From Aphelocoma coerulescens (taxonomy: Eukaryota > Chordata > Aves > Passeriformes > Corvidae), in assembly GCF_041296385.1 (NCBI RefSeq), contig NC_091023.1, positions 10,044,924-10,108,923 of the forward strand: DNA of 64,000 bases, in the 5' to 3' direction. A program made the position numbers and the translations under genes. Below the pieces are notes generated by a model. It was not told where the DNA came from. It saw only the letters and a program-made list of their open reading frames with translations, and did not search any database. This document shows positions 26,325 through 39,776 of this stretch, piece after piece (the first letter of the stretch is position 1; the number at the start of each line of letters is the position of its first letter).

Positions 26325-28534
26325 TCAAGGAACTTAACCACAGTTATACTCAAACTCAAAAGTGCACAAATTCAGTGCTTGAGCAAACACTTGATGCCTG
26401 CAGGAGTTGTATTGACCAGAGGGGAATTATTGCTTGCTCCTGGTTAGTTACCATGACTTGGATTCCCTGATTCTGGCCATGCATTTTCTTTGCAATACTA
26501 ATTACAATAAACTTCCTTGGGTCTACCCATGAAAATTTCATTAAATAAATGGAAAAATCTTCAGTGGGATCAGGATATTAGACACAATGCACAAACCTAG
26601 TAAATCAGCAGAAGGAAGCAAGCTAAGATTGGTTAGGAATGATTCTAGGCAGAAGCAATGCTGCAAAACAGAAACACACAAAATACAGAGATTTATGTAT
26701 TTCCTCATTTCATACAGTTTCTCATCCATTGTCTGAGGAAAGAAGCTTTTTATGTGGAACATAGGAAAAAACAAAAAAACTCTTGCAACCCTGGCTGTGA
26801 TTCTTTACCAAGGCCATATGTCTGAGCCATCCATGCCCTCATAAGAGATGTTTTTATGGTCCCAAGCACAATTCAGTTGTCACCAGAGAAACATGAAAAT
26901 CTCATTTTTACTGAGTTACTAGATATCTAACAGTTACTGTGAATATTGCCATATAAGTGAACCAGGAAATGAAAACAAATTATGGGAAATTTGGGAATTG
27001 TAGTAATTTTCCATTTTGCTGTAATTCAAAGCCATCCCTGGGTTAAACAAACATCCATTGAAGAAGAGTTTTTGACTTTTAATTTTTCTTACTTTCCATT
27101 TGGAAATTTTTGAAATTAGAATTGCTTTTACTGAAAGTGTTTTAAAATTGAAAAAACCCAACAAGACTCTGCTGTGTTTGTCATTTCATCTGACAAATTT
27201 AAGGCCAATAAAATGAGAAGCCATTTCAAAGCAGGTCCATGAGGTAGGCTAAAATTATGGATAGCTTATCCAAGGATGCACTATTAATTCCCATCTCTCA
27301 AAATCTTTAAGTATTTCTAAAAGGCATGCTGTGCCTACAAAAATAATAATAAGCTGGATAATGGGGCAAGATATGTTAAGAAGTCATTTAAAGAAGATAG
27401 TCAGAAAGTCAGCTGTAATATCCTTTTTGTTAAAAAGCACCATTAATCAATCTGATATTTTCTACCAGAAAACAGTACAGCATAGAATGAAGTCACATGC
27501 ACACCTGTTCATCATCAAAATGATGGAGTGGTGCAAAAATGCTAATAGAAGACTGTGCACAATCTAGCAACATAAAATATGTATCCCTCTATGTCCCAAT
27601 ATATTGGAGTCCAAAAGGATGAAGGGCATTTTCTTTCACTTTAACCCAATTATGACTCTCAAAATACTAGCATTTTCATATTCCATGTGTTGCATTTACA
27701 CACTGCTCCTTTGGCTTTTTTTCCTTAAGGTGCCATCATATGTTCATGACATTGTACATATCTAGCTTAAATAATGTTACAGTTACCTTATATGGCAGGA
27801 ATTTTTATTACCATCCAGTAACTAAAACAACAGATGTTAAATCCACTGACATCAGTAATGCAGCTGCATTTTGCTCAGAAATACATAAACTGATCCAGAG
27901 GCAAAGGCTCAGACTCCAAAGTTTGTCAAAGCAGACTCTCAAACAAAACACAACCAAGTTATTTGCCATTGATTTGAAGGTAGTCATGAGAGTTAATAGC
28001 ATCAGCCTACTCACTTGGTGACCCATCAGAATGACATGAGGGTGTGGTCCCAATTTGCCAATATCCAATTGAAAAGCCACTTTGGGCATTTCTCTGCTCC
28101 CATCTACTCATTCCCACTCACAAACCTGTAGCAAACAAGCTACATAAACATTTTTGCAAATGCTTCTTGTTTTGCTTAGATTCTGTGACCCACCTGAAAA
28201 TCTCTAATAGGACAGATGAAATGTCAGTAAACTGGGACATGGGGCAAGAACTTCTTTTATAGCCTTACAGCATTATCACTTTAGAGGATATCTCAGAACG
28301 GAGAAGTTTGTTATGGTGACACAAGAACCGGACATCATGATTTTCCACATGGAAAAAAGGAGTATTAAGATGTCTGAGGAGATATTCTGTAATCCCATCT
28401 CAATTTTATCTGTTAATTCTTACCAAAGTGGCTTCAGTGAAATCCTTATCACCTAAAAAGAATTTCTACATTTTTGCTCATTGTCAGTATTCAAAATTGT
28501 CAAAGTAGACTCCCCCATTTCATTTGCCATAGCC

Positions 28535-28560
28535 GGGATTAATTCAGATCTACGGGATTA
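28535..28560 (+). promoter_or_regulatory. Paired GGGATTA motifs, possible regulatory element
   Basis: GGGATTA occurs at 28,535-28,541 and 28,554-28,560, 19 bp apart in the same orientation. GGATTA is the core bound by OTX/CRX/PITX-type homeodomain proteins. The next 20 bases keep two further CpGs, giving four in about 45 bp of otherwise CpG-poor DNA, which hints at constraint. This is a motif-based guess with no conservation data behind it. Confidence 0.2.
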
Positions 28561-29013
28561 TGCAACACGGTAGACGATACTTTTCACTGAATGTAGCTTG
28601 AAGTTATTTGCTTTTCCACAACAAAATTTTCTGGCATCTCATGTAAATAAATGGAAAGCGTGAGAAACTTCAAATCAGTAAATCAATTCTATTAGGGGAA
28701 CTAATAGGATTTGAACATGACTCATGAATTACAGTTTGAAGTTCTTGATTGTTGCCTTTAGTGTCAGATTTTTTTGAGGCAGAAAAGGAATGAACACTAC
28801 GAAAGTCCTCTAATAACAGTTTTTTTCTGAAGAAATACCTGGGGAAAGTTTAGTATGGTGGGAAGATTACATTATTATCTCTTAAAATATACAATGGAAG
28901 CACTTGAAAAAAATCATAAGATTTATAACAAAAACATAGTTAATGTAACTTCATAGCAATAAGCAGTAATAGTACAGATTGATTCTGCAGATTACAGCAA
29001 TAATAACCGTACT

Positions 29014-29044
29014 TGTTTGTCATGTGACCTCATGGTGACAAACA
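29014..29044. repeat. 9-bp inverted repeat
   Basis: TGTTTGTCA (29,014-29,022) and TGACAAACA (29,036-29,044) are perfect complements around a 13-base loop. Several stems of this size are expected by chance in a window this long. Confidence 0.6.
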
Positions 29045-32000
29045 CCCCAGTTTCTCTCTGTATATACATACATGAGCATGGGAAAAGCAGCTGAATAAAT
29101 GTTGTATGCATATTCTTGAACTGATAACAAAACCATCCACCCTGGACCCAATTTACTGTGCTGGCAACAGCAGCAGGCAGCAGCTCTGCACAGTCACTGA
29201 CAGCATGGCATAACATGAGAGTGTATAATACCTTACATCACAAGAGTTATCTCCTAGCCTTAGGAAGCCTGGAAAAGTTTTAGAGAGGCATAAACCCTGT
29301 ATACCCCAGTGGCATATGCAACAGCTCTTCAAAGGAGATTCTACATGAGCTGCGAGTTTTGAAAATATAAACTCTTCGGGTAAGTTTGTCACATTTCATT
29401 AGTAAAGATAATTATAGATTCAGCTTTCAGACAAGAAAATGTTACTATATTTGAAGATACTGAGATCAAAACATTTAAAATAAGCAACACTTCAATAGTC
29501 CTCATTGTTTTCAGTGACAGCCTGACAGGAGTAACTACACTCATTTTTTCAAATCCTTAATGGTCCATCATAACAGACATATGTATATAAATATAAAAGA
29601 GACATAGAATCAAGTCTGTCCTGGAGAAAGTCAATACCCATTTCTGTCAGCAAAAATACCATACTCTGCAAGCCACAACTACCTTGGGTCTTGGCTTGCA
29701 TAGCATTGATAAGAACATTGTTTTGGTGCTTTAAAGCACAGGCACAATTTAAAAAACTGCTCCTGTTCAAAAAAGGAGAGAGTTTAAAAGTCATGCTGGT
29801 TGCAGGCTGAGCCCCTCAGATCAGTGAAGAGTGCAGTAAAGACACTCTTAAAGAAAATCACTGCACTAGTGTTCCTTTCTAATCCCTAGAGAATGCTGCA
29901 ATTTCTGTCACTCCTAGGAAACAGCAAATCAAAAAACAGTTGAAAATAAAAATTTGTAGCCTCAGATTAAAACTTTAAGGTTGTGCAGATTGAGGGCTTT
30001 CATTTGCATATTCAGTTTTGCACCCAGGTTCAGTTTAAACAATGATAAATTGCCCAAACCTTCAAGGTTTAGGATTTTAAAAGCCAGAACTACTTATGGT
30101 CCTTAAAAGACTGAGTAAGCACCAAAATTAATTAAAAAAAAAATCTCCCTCACTGCAATGTGATTCTTTCCCTAATCTATGAGCCCCTACTGGAGTCTAA
30201 ATTCACCCACACTCACAGGGCAGGTCCATTGTTGTGCTCCACAAAAACAGCAAGAAAGAACAAAGTATGACGTTACTGTGTTCTGTTGCAGACCAGGGAC
30301 ATGTGTAACTCTAAACTGTGCCATGAAGTCGGGGTCAGGAAATATGGGGATCCTCTACTTTACAGCTACACACAGCAACCTGGTCACAAGGTTAGCAATT
30401 ACAGCAAGTAATGGGCTCTGCTTTGGGCTCCAGCTCATGAGGTAAACATCTCAGCTAAGTATTTTCTATTAGTAAAGAAGGCAAGATGATAAGTTTTCCA
30501 CTGTTTGTGAAGTAGCAAAGATAATACAGAGAGACTGAAATCCCTGAAACCATCCTCAAAATTGGGAAGAGCCCAGTTGATGCAGGAGGAAAATTAAATG
30601 GCTGCTGAAGCCAGATACTTTGAGCAGTTGTCAGACTTAGTTCCACAAATATGCTGGGAAATGAACATACCCACTACTGTCACTTGTAAAATTTTACTGA
30701 TGTTTGATAACATCTCTAAAAATTTACAGACCTTTAGGCTGTGTGCCTAAAAATAGCATCTACAGCATTGCTATTTTTGCATTAGCTGTTAAGATTAAAT
30801 ATATTACAATTCCACAGAGAGCTCTACATTTGCAATTAGACTAATTCTTGGAATGGAAATTTGGTTAAACTTTCACATACAGAAGATGATGAAGTTAGTG
30901 TATTGTAGTACAGCTTCTGCCTGGGCTGGGAAATATAAAAACTGGATAGTAAGATGAGAAACTGGCTTTTCCTTTAAAAATATTAACTATTCTTAATTTT
31001 TATTATTTATAACATATAAATAGTGGGGCATGCAGGATGCAGCCATGAGGTACTGCACAAAAATGTAGAGGAAAACATGACTGTCCTAAAGAGCCTCCTG
31101 TGCAAGTGCTCATCCAGGTGGTGTTTTTCAGATGGAAGTTATTGAACACATCACACTGCCCCCTGACCATTGTACGAAGCCCAAGCTGAACTGTGTTGAA
31201 AGTTAAAAAAGAAAAGAGCCTTAATGCAAGCCTGTGTCTTCTAGACAGGGACTTGACAAATCCTGCTTACCCTGAATAGCCAAAGCAGGAAAAGCATGGA
31301 AAAGAATTGGAAATGCCAAGCTGAGTTACTCAAATTCATTCAGCAAGGGAGCAGCAGTCACGAACAGAGCCAGTCTTCGTCTTCCCACCATGTCAAACTG
31401 CCATTGCTGTATAGTGAGATTAAAGCAACATTAAGGAGAAGCACTTCACTGTAGGTTAACAGTCCTGGCTCCTGGACACGTGGCCAGGCTGTCTCACACC
31501 ACAGAGAGGGCATTCTTGTTCTCTGAGTATTGGAAACTAACAGGGCACCACCACCAACTGTGCCCATGCACATGGGATTTCTGCAGCACAAAATACAGGT
31601 GTACAGCAGAACCAACACTTGCTCTACTCTCATCACAAAGCTGAGACATAGCCCAGGTGTCCTCAGGGACTGCATAACGTGCAAGCACTGAAATACCCTT
31701 TTCCCATTCTATAGGCTCTGCACCCGCTCATGGGAATGCTCCATCTCCACACACATTGTACAGGCAAATACAGGATCATTCTTAAACACAGAATGAAAAA
31801 ATTTCTCTCATAACCAGGTCCCCAGGATACTTTAAACAAGTGCTTATGGATTATAAGACTGAATATTCTTCAAATTCAACATCCTAACTCCAAGAGCTGC
31901 CAGGTGTAGTCTTCAAAAAGAGCATAAGGACCCAGTACAATCAAAGTGTGCCCTCTTCCTCTTTAGGGAGGTTTTGCCATCCACTGGAAAGGAGATTTCT

Positions 32001-33375
32001 GCTCTGCACCATGATGACTGAAGGCTACCAACTGGTAATTTATTTTTTTCTTTTAAACACACTATATCTTGTCTCTACTATGGTGACAAGCTCCAGGATT
32101 TAATTACCTGGTGTGCATAAGAAGAACTTTCTTTGAGCAGTTAAATCTGATACCAAGTCATATCATTGTTCATTACTTTGTCTTCAATTTTGTGAGAAAT
32201 AGTAAATAATCATCATCTCCTATTCACCTCTTATTCTTCTATTCACTTTCTCTGAATGCAATACCAGATCATTTGCTCAGATATCCATTACTGTAAAGTT
32301 CAACTGCCATTATAACTCAGAGAGAAGGCAGGGGTTTTTTTTAAGTTTTCTTATGCCAGAAACATTCACAAGGATTTTTAATATCCTTTGTGAGATTGTC
32401 TCTGCATATATTTGTAATTCTCATCTTTTGACTTTTAATAAAAATGGCTAAACCATCCCATCTGCATAACACAGACACAACCTAGTTTCAGCTCTCATTC
32501 ATTATTAACAGATAGAACTCAGTTATTTATGAGAAGTTTCTTATTCACTTCTGCACATGCTTCTTCAGCCTCTTTATGAAAAAAACCCACCAACCCAAAG
32601 CCCCCTATTTCAAACCCAACAATTTTAGATTTGTGTTCAAGAACTTAATGCTCTTTTAAAAAAATACTTTTTGATAACTGCAAACATATGAAGATGCTTG
32701 TGGGTTTGCGGCCTCAGTTTTGTTTTTCTTTTGCATTAATCTATACTCCAAGGTTAGGAAAAGATTCCATAAAATTAGACCTCTGTTAGCACCATACGCT
32801 GCTCAGTTACAAAAATTGTAATTTCAATAATATCTAAGTGTTGGCAAATCATCTGTCTTGCAACTGTGTAATTCATTAGAGGACAGAACAAGCTGATATC
32901 TGCCATAGAGGAATTTTTTCCCACTATTTCTTTTAAGGGAGTACCAGATTGCAACTCTTGTAAATCACTAGAAATCTCTTGATATCACTAAAGCTGTGCC
33001 CTTTTATAACCTGGGACATTTTGATTTTATGTGGTCTTTTAAGATGTTCAATAGGTGACACTGTAATAAAGACAGCTGATTTTAGGTCTTCTCCAGCATG
33101 TGCATTGAGGGACAATAAAAAATACATGGTTTGGTAATTCTGCACATGCTACAAAGGAGAGTCTGCAAAAGTTAGGTCTCCATAAACATTGGGAGTTTAT
33201 GTTTTCAACTTCTCAATCTGTGTCCATCCCACAGCTGAATTCCCAGACCTTGTTCCTGGGAACTGGCTGACATGGTCACCCCCAGAATATCAGAATGTAA
33301 AACTGCCTCCATTCCTCTAAGTCAAAGTCCTGGCTTCAGCACTAGCCAAAAGTGAACACAATACAAACAGCAAAT

Positions 33376-33414
33376 AATATATATATAAAAATATATGTAA
33401 ATATATGTATATAA
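33376..33414 (+). repeat. AT microsatellite
   Basis: Imperfect (AT)n with ATATATGTA repeats, ending before a T run. It is low-complexity sequence with no further signal. Confidence 0.8.
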
Positions 33415-36400
33415 TTTTTTACCAGAAATGTGCTCTCAGCTTCCAGCTCATTTGGAGACTCAGCAGACACAGGTCAGACACAGCCTTTAACTGTGTGGTC
33501 AATATGGTCAATGCAGCCATTCAGTCTGCTCACGTTTATACCAGCATAACAAAGGGGTTTTACTGATACAGATAACAGAATGGCCTTCACATCCCATTGT
33601 GAATGCCACTTTAACTGGTCATGAGAGAACCTGTAAAAACAGCTAAGGCTTTTTATTTGGATGAGTTGCACAAAATTAAAAGAAAGCATTGATTTATTAT
33701 AGTGCCCTGACAGTTTCAGCATCAGAGCCATCAAGTACAAGAAAAAAATCTGCTGGTCCTGTGAAAACCTAAGCAACCCAGCCACCACCTTCATTAAGCT
33801 CCAAACTGTGAACAAGCCTTACAAATTCAGCTTGATGAGCAGAACTAATGGTCAATGGTCTGACAAAGCATTTTCTCCCATGAGAAAAAGCTGATGAGTT
33901 GAAATGAAAGCATTTCATGAAGGTATTGATTTTAATAAAATTTTAGGGGAAATAGGTCCTTAGCCCTGATAGGATATTAAATCCAGGACCGCCAATACAT
34001 CTAGCCACTAAGGCATCATGCAGTTTCTAATTAACCCACATTGCTCTGGCTGAGTCTGACTGGAAAACTAAACCTGTTTTGCACACCCCTGTAAATGTCC
34101 ACTCATCCTATTAACTACTCTTGCATGGCTTATTCTCTCTTCTGGCAGGACTCTACAACTTTACACAAATACATATTAACCCAGAGAAAGAACAACTCCA
34201 GATGCAGCTCAATATGGGACTCTGAGATTTAGCTCCATACTCAGTGAAGGCTCATTTTTATCCACCAGGAAACTCAACACAACATCCTGATAGGTGAAAC
34301 AGCCTCGGGATCTCAGCCCTTCATCTTAGATTTTGGCAACCTAGGGTCAAAGTATCAGTGCAACCAGGCCAAACAAGGGTTGGCGTGAAGTCTCTGTGAT
34401 CCCAAGGGACTGACCTGTCCCTCAGGGCAGTCTCCATAGAAACTGAGGCAGGATGAGGATAAAAAGGGAACTTGTATCACAAAACATTCAGTGAGATAGG
34501 AAGTTTGTGAAGAAGGGAAGAAAGAACATTCTCCTAGGGGGAATGCTGTGCTCCTTGGGGGCACTAGAATTTTAAATCAAATGTTCACAGATTGATTTGA
34601 TTTTAACTTTCTGTCCAGGAACCTATTTCATAGAATCCACAACAAACTGGCCCCTGCGGGGCTCACACAGGTCATGTCCTGACTGCTTTCTTCTGTGGCT
34701 TATTCTGAATGTTTTCAGGTTCTGGTTCAGTGAGATTCCAAGGCAGTTCCTTGAGAATCCCCAAGCTCTTTGAACACACACTTCAACAGCAGTGAAGGTA
34801 CTCAGTATCTCTCAGAAACAGGCTCTTAAACATTAAGGGCTGCAATCATTTCAAAGCATCAGGGAGTTACACACTTAGTTCACCTGCATATTGATGCAGA
34901 ACATAGACATTAAGTATAAAGCAGCTAAAGGCAATTAATCTGATCATTAAAAAATTCTAATCAGAATAACTTTGAATTTTGTAGAGACACAATCACAGAA
35001 CTAGTCACCTTCCCATTTTCAAGGAGACTTGTATACTTTTAAGCATTAAATACTAACCATTAGCTACTTTGTGCAATGCTTAAAGCACACAGGTTTTGTT
35101 TAGAAAAAAACTGGTGCAATTATACATACCAACAGAAAATGTTGCAAAATATTAAAATAATATTGCAATGATATTTCTCTATAGGGCTAAGAAAACAAAT
35201 TCTTAGAAAAAACAACCACTTTTTTTCAGCATAAATAATATTACAGAGGAAAAAAAAATCGTGGCTTTAAAACTTTACCCATCCTTCCTTTGGTACTGTG
35301 GCCCACCTTTGGGTTGCTTTAGTTGCTGCACACTGGGGAACAAAGCTACAGTGCAGAGGGTGATCTCAGAAATCATCTAGTGAATGACAAACTAGAGGCT
35401 AAAAACCTGTTCTGCCCATCAGTGAACATTAGACAGGACAAAGCTGCACACTCTCAGTGATGTTATGATGACCTCCCTGGGGTTAAGTAATCTGTACCAG
35501 ATGAGGATCTGAGTAGTTATTGACTTAAGACAGGGCTCATAGTACACAATTCATATCACCTTCCTGTGGCAGGCTTGAGTGAGAGTGACATGCTCCAAAC
35601 CTTATTTTCCCCTCTCACATATTAGCTTGGAGGGCAGGGGAAGGAAAGGGGCAGACAAAGCAGTGCCCTTGTCCACTGAAACTCAGCTGAAAGCCTGGCT
35701 AACTCATGTGATGGTTATCTAATTCATTCAAATGTCACCTTGTTACACAGAGCCTTGTAGCTTTCCCAGACAGACTGTTGTGGTCTCCTCACTCATTTAT
35801 ATTTTTCAGAGGCTTTTCTTTTAGTGTATGAAAGGAATAAAATATTACATAAATTATCTCACTAAATTATTCTCTTTAAATGTCTGTCTTCCTTTTCATG
35901 TTTGTCTCTGACCTACTGTCGATCCCATTTACATGAAAAAATTACTGGAGCACTTCTATATCAGCATTCATTAGCAGCTCCAAGTGCCTGGCACACAACA
36001 GGGGTTTTGCCTACTATGCAGTTTGAGGATGCTCTCATCAGAAACAGGAGCAGATAATGAGGAAAACACAAATCTATATGGTTTCTGTCACCACTGCTCT
36101 GTTTTCTTCAACAAGCAGTAATGGGGAAATATTTTCATATGCCAGCTTTTCTCCTGCAGTTTGTGTAGTCAAAGCAGTTTTAGGCCTGTTTTATACCTTT
36201 TTTGCTGTTGTTTATTGCCCTTCCCCCATCCTGTACCACACATATCAAGGTGCTCTGAGAAGCAAAGTTTAAACACACGACTGTATACTTCTGCTTCAGG
36301 AAAGCCACCTGTGTGTGTTAGGTTTGACAGGACTCGTTGTGAAATGACTGCTCCAAGGACCAGCTTGAAAGTGATATCAGCTAAAAAAGAAAGGCAATTG

Positions 36401-36850
36401 TACTCAGGATTCCTGGAAATCTCTACAGAAGTCAGGTTGTCTGGCTGGAAGAATTATTAAATAAATTTCTCTACAAACAGTAAATATCTTTCTAGCCACT
36501 GCCCTGTGACACTGCTGCAGGAACATAGACAGAAATCTTCCCTAATTTGAAACATTTGAAATTCGAACAATTTCCAAGTGAAAATTTTCTGAATTGAAAT
36601 ACTCTGTTTTCTTATTGCAGTTCCTAAGCTTGCCTCCCTTTTATGTCAGCTTTCACTTAAAGGCTCACTCCACTGTGATTTTATCCTCAGTATCTAGCAA
36701 AAACTTCTAGGATAATTTTTTTCTTAGCTGTCATTATGATTTGACTACATTTTACATATCATACAGCTATATATCTAAATATATAATTAGATATATTAGA
36801 AAATTAGAAGAGGTATTTCTGTTGAAAAAAACTATAATGGTAAATAAAAA
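33415..36850. other. AT-rich non-coding DNA
   Basis: Nothing supports a gene. Open frames reach 113 codons on the minus strand and 99 on the plus strand, none with a recognisable domain. An AT-rich inverted repeat lies at 36,769-36,796. Confidence 0.6.
36769..36796. repeat. AT-rich 10-bp inverted repeat
   Basis: The arms 36,769-36,778 and 36,787-36,796 are perfect complements around an 8-base AT loop. It is weak evidence for function because the sequence is almost all A and T. Confidence 0.6.
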
Positions 36851-36895
36851 ACAAAACAAAACAAAACAACACCCCCCCCCCCCCCCCCAAAAAAA
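36851..36895 (+). repeat. (ACAAA)n followed by a 17-base poly-C run
   Basis: Three ACAAA-type units lead into 17 consecutive C residues at 36,872-36,888, then seven A residues. The minus-strand frame across it reads poly-Gly and is an artefact. Long C runs are length-unstable and error-prone in sequencing, so the exact count may be unreliable. Confidence 0.9.
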
Positions 36896-39248
36896 CCCTT
36901 ACGTGGGGAAATAGAGAAGGTTGAATAAAATACATAGATGTGCTTCTGGGAAGGCTTGGAAGCAGATATACAGTCTGCTCAGCTGTCTCTGCTAGAGAGG
37001 AGACAAGAAGAAAACCAATATCTAAGGAAGGAATCATTTCACTTGTCTTTTAAATTTGCTTTTTACTCTCCCCAGAATTTTTGGGAGAAACTAAGATTCT
37101 TTCAGGAAAAAAGGCAAAGGGATTCTGTATAGCTGGGTCCTGGTTTCCACCCTTCTGACAAGACTTGTGTTACCTTTCACTGTGAGGAGACAAATCCTGA
37201 CACACAAAGCTGTGTCAAGGCTACCCCTGTGGCTTTTCACAGCAAGGTCAGAGCAGCAATTTAACTTACTGTTTAACAGTCAGTTCTTAATTGGAAAACT
37301 ATCCACTGTGACACTGTGGAGTAAGCAAGTTAATCACCACACTAGAGCAGTATGGCATAAAGCAGGTCCTGCTGAGAGGACAAGCTGCAAGCCCCAAACA
37401 CAGAGCCAGCAAAGACATGGAAGGCACACCCAGACATGGCAAGGGGATTTCTGCACCACTGCAACCACGCAGCTTGGGACTGCCAGGTGTGTGGGACTTG
37501 CAGAAGCCAGTGGGAGCTGTGAATCTGTAAGGATTACACATCAGCAGGCCTCTAAAAGTTACAGCTTTCCTACAACAAAGCCTTGCACCTTTTAGGGCTG
37601 TCACATCAAAATGCCAGCCAGTGTTTGTCTCCCATTTGCCCAGACTGAGCACAATCCATACTGGTGGGTCACTCTCTGACACCTTCAAGCCCTCTATTTT
37701 ACAAGACTTTACACTCCTTGTGGAGCTAGCCCTCCCATACTTTCCTCTATTCCTCTCTTCTATTTTAGCTTTTTTCCCTAGAACCTAAAAAGAAAAATTA
37801 TCCTTATTTACTGTGCTTTCTACACTGGTAAAGAAAGCTGACAGGTGCATCAGCAACGAGCACCCAAGGGCTTCTATGATTAAACACTCCACATCAGAGG
37901 AGATGAAAGGATTTAAAGACTTAAATTCTTAATTTCTTTTTTTTTTTACCACTAATGAACTAACTTTAAATATTTAATGATTCTTAGAAAGCTTTTGAGT
38001 ATGTAATTTTTTTAAAATGGTACTTTAAAGAAAAAAAATTCCCAAAGTAATCCACTTCTGTTCCTTTTACTAGCTGATTTCTTTGCTTTATCTGAAGTGA
38101 CCACTTACCTACTCGAGGAAAATTTTGGCTAAAGACTATTTAGATTCTAACAATAATTTTAGGTAAAAATAAAATTAAATCAGCATTGCTATGTTTCCTT
38201 TAAAATGTCCCTAATAATAAAAATAATGTAGCTGCATATTGTTTATTTGTAATGAAAACAAATAAGAAATTAAAAAACCCCAAATTAAAGTTATTTGAAA
38301 AAATATTTTTTCACTTGTATATTCTTGACTTTCCTAGTGACACCACATTATATAAAAACTACATAAATAATGTAGTTTTCTAGGACTGGTCATCACACAC
38401 CACAAGCTTAGACATTTTGTTTGACCCATTCTCAATTCTAAGGCACAGTGATGGACTGGAAAGTGATTTCTCCTTCTCCCGTGTTAAAGTATTGCACCTG
38501 AAAGCAGTAAAGACAGGATCTCATCTGAATCGTCTTAAAAACCAGTGAAATGACTCACCAATTTCAATGATTAAGAGACAGAGCCTTCCAGTGTAGTATC
38601 ACATTCCTGTTAGAATGAGAACACTTTTAAGACAGGTAAAAATCCTGACACTGGTACATGTTCTGAGACATTGGTGCCAGTATCAAACATGAATAATCCC
38701 TTACTGAACAGTATTCCTACATAAGCCAAGTTATCAACTTGTATCATCTTAATGCTACTGAAAACAACAGCAGGGAAGCTTATACACAAGACACATTCAT
38801 TTTTATACAAGAAAGTCTCACTTAAAAATAAAAGTATATAATAAACTTGTATACTGAAACTGATGCCCAAATTTCTCTCAGACTGAAGGTCCTACCAGAC
38901 AGGATACCCCACTACCCACATGTCTTTCTGCTGCACAATACCTCACTGAAACCAGTGCTCTCTTTCTCCCAGTTTGAAAAGGAATTTGAGCAGTGAAAAT
39001 CATGACTTGATAATTTTGTATATTAAGACGGAACAAAAAGTAATAAATGCTGTCCAAATTGTCAACAAGCACTCTTCAGAATGGATGTGGCCATACATTG
39101 GGTTAGGAGAAGCCTGCTTTCCTTCAGTCATTCCTTTTACAAATAAAAAAGGACAGGAGCCCCTGCAAAGAACCTGCTAGGCACTTCTGGAGCTTGCACC
39201 TGGTATGAAAACCCTGGGCCTGGGATAGCAAGAGCCAGGTGTCAGCTA
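36896..39248. other. AT-rich non-coding DNA
   Basis: No gene is supported. The longest frames are 142 codons (plus, 37,167-37,595) and 129 codons (minus, 37,299-37,688), which overlap over a GC-richer patch and show no family I recognise. Mutual overlap on opposite strands is the usual sign of chance frames. Confidence 0.55.
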
Positions 39249-39776
39249 ATGGAAAAAGCAGAAGATAGAAAGACGAATCAATGTTTGGCCCTTAGCAAAT
39301 CTCCTGTGAGGACAGGGTCTGACCCACCTCCCCCTCACATGGTGAACACAGCCAGCAGCACGTGGCACATGATCGATGATCCCCTCCCTGCACTGCAGCT
39401 GGCTCACTCCAGGCTGGACAGGAGACAGCCTTTCATATGGTGCAAGGTAGCCCATGCCAAATGTGTCGTGCCACTAGAAAAACACAGCAGATGGGTCAGA
39501 GCATCTGCTTTGCAGCACAGCTTCATTTCAGTGCACTTGAGCTCTTTAGGCTTCCTCCTTGGGGTTGAAGGAAGATTTGAGTTGTGCTGGTTATTGTACA
39601 TCTTGAGAACCAAGCCCCAGAATCTGCACAAACTTTTCCCTTTACCTTCAGTCTTGACTCAAGTCCAGCTCAGACAGAAAGAAGAATTAGAGAAAAAAAA
39701 ATATAATAGGAAGAGCACCCAGGCTTTGAAAGAAGCAGCACCACTCAGGAGGCACGTAATTACATTAGTCACATAA
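39249..39776 (+). other. Unrecognised 175-codon open frame
   Basis: This is the longest frame in the window. It begins with a Lys/Glu-rich start, has a middle part rich in Ser, His and Leu, and ends with a basic segment containing EELEKKKYNRKS. I recognise no domain. It lies in the part of the window where the plus strand is A+C-rich, which gives hydrophilic frames by composition, and it overlaps minus-strand frames of 69 and 75 codons. One or fewer frames of this length are expected by chance in 64 kb. It could be a non-coding exon or nothing. Confidence 0.12.

Larger units (their letters stand above)
24924..33375. other. AT-rich non-coding DNA
   Basis: No gene or named repeat is supported over this stretch. 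It holds a 15-base A run at 25,803-25,817, a strong hairpin at 26,282-26,324, a 9-bp hairpin at 29,014-29,044 and a CpG-retaining segment near 28,535-28,580. Open frames are at most 108 codons and lie in scattered phases. Confidence 0.6.
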
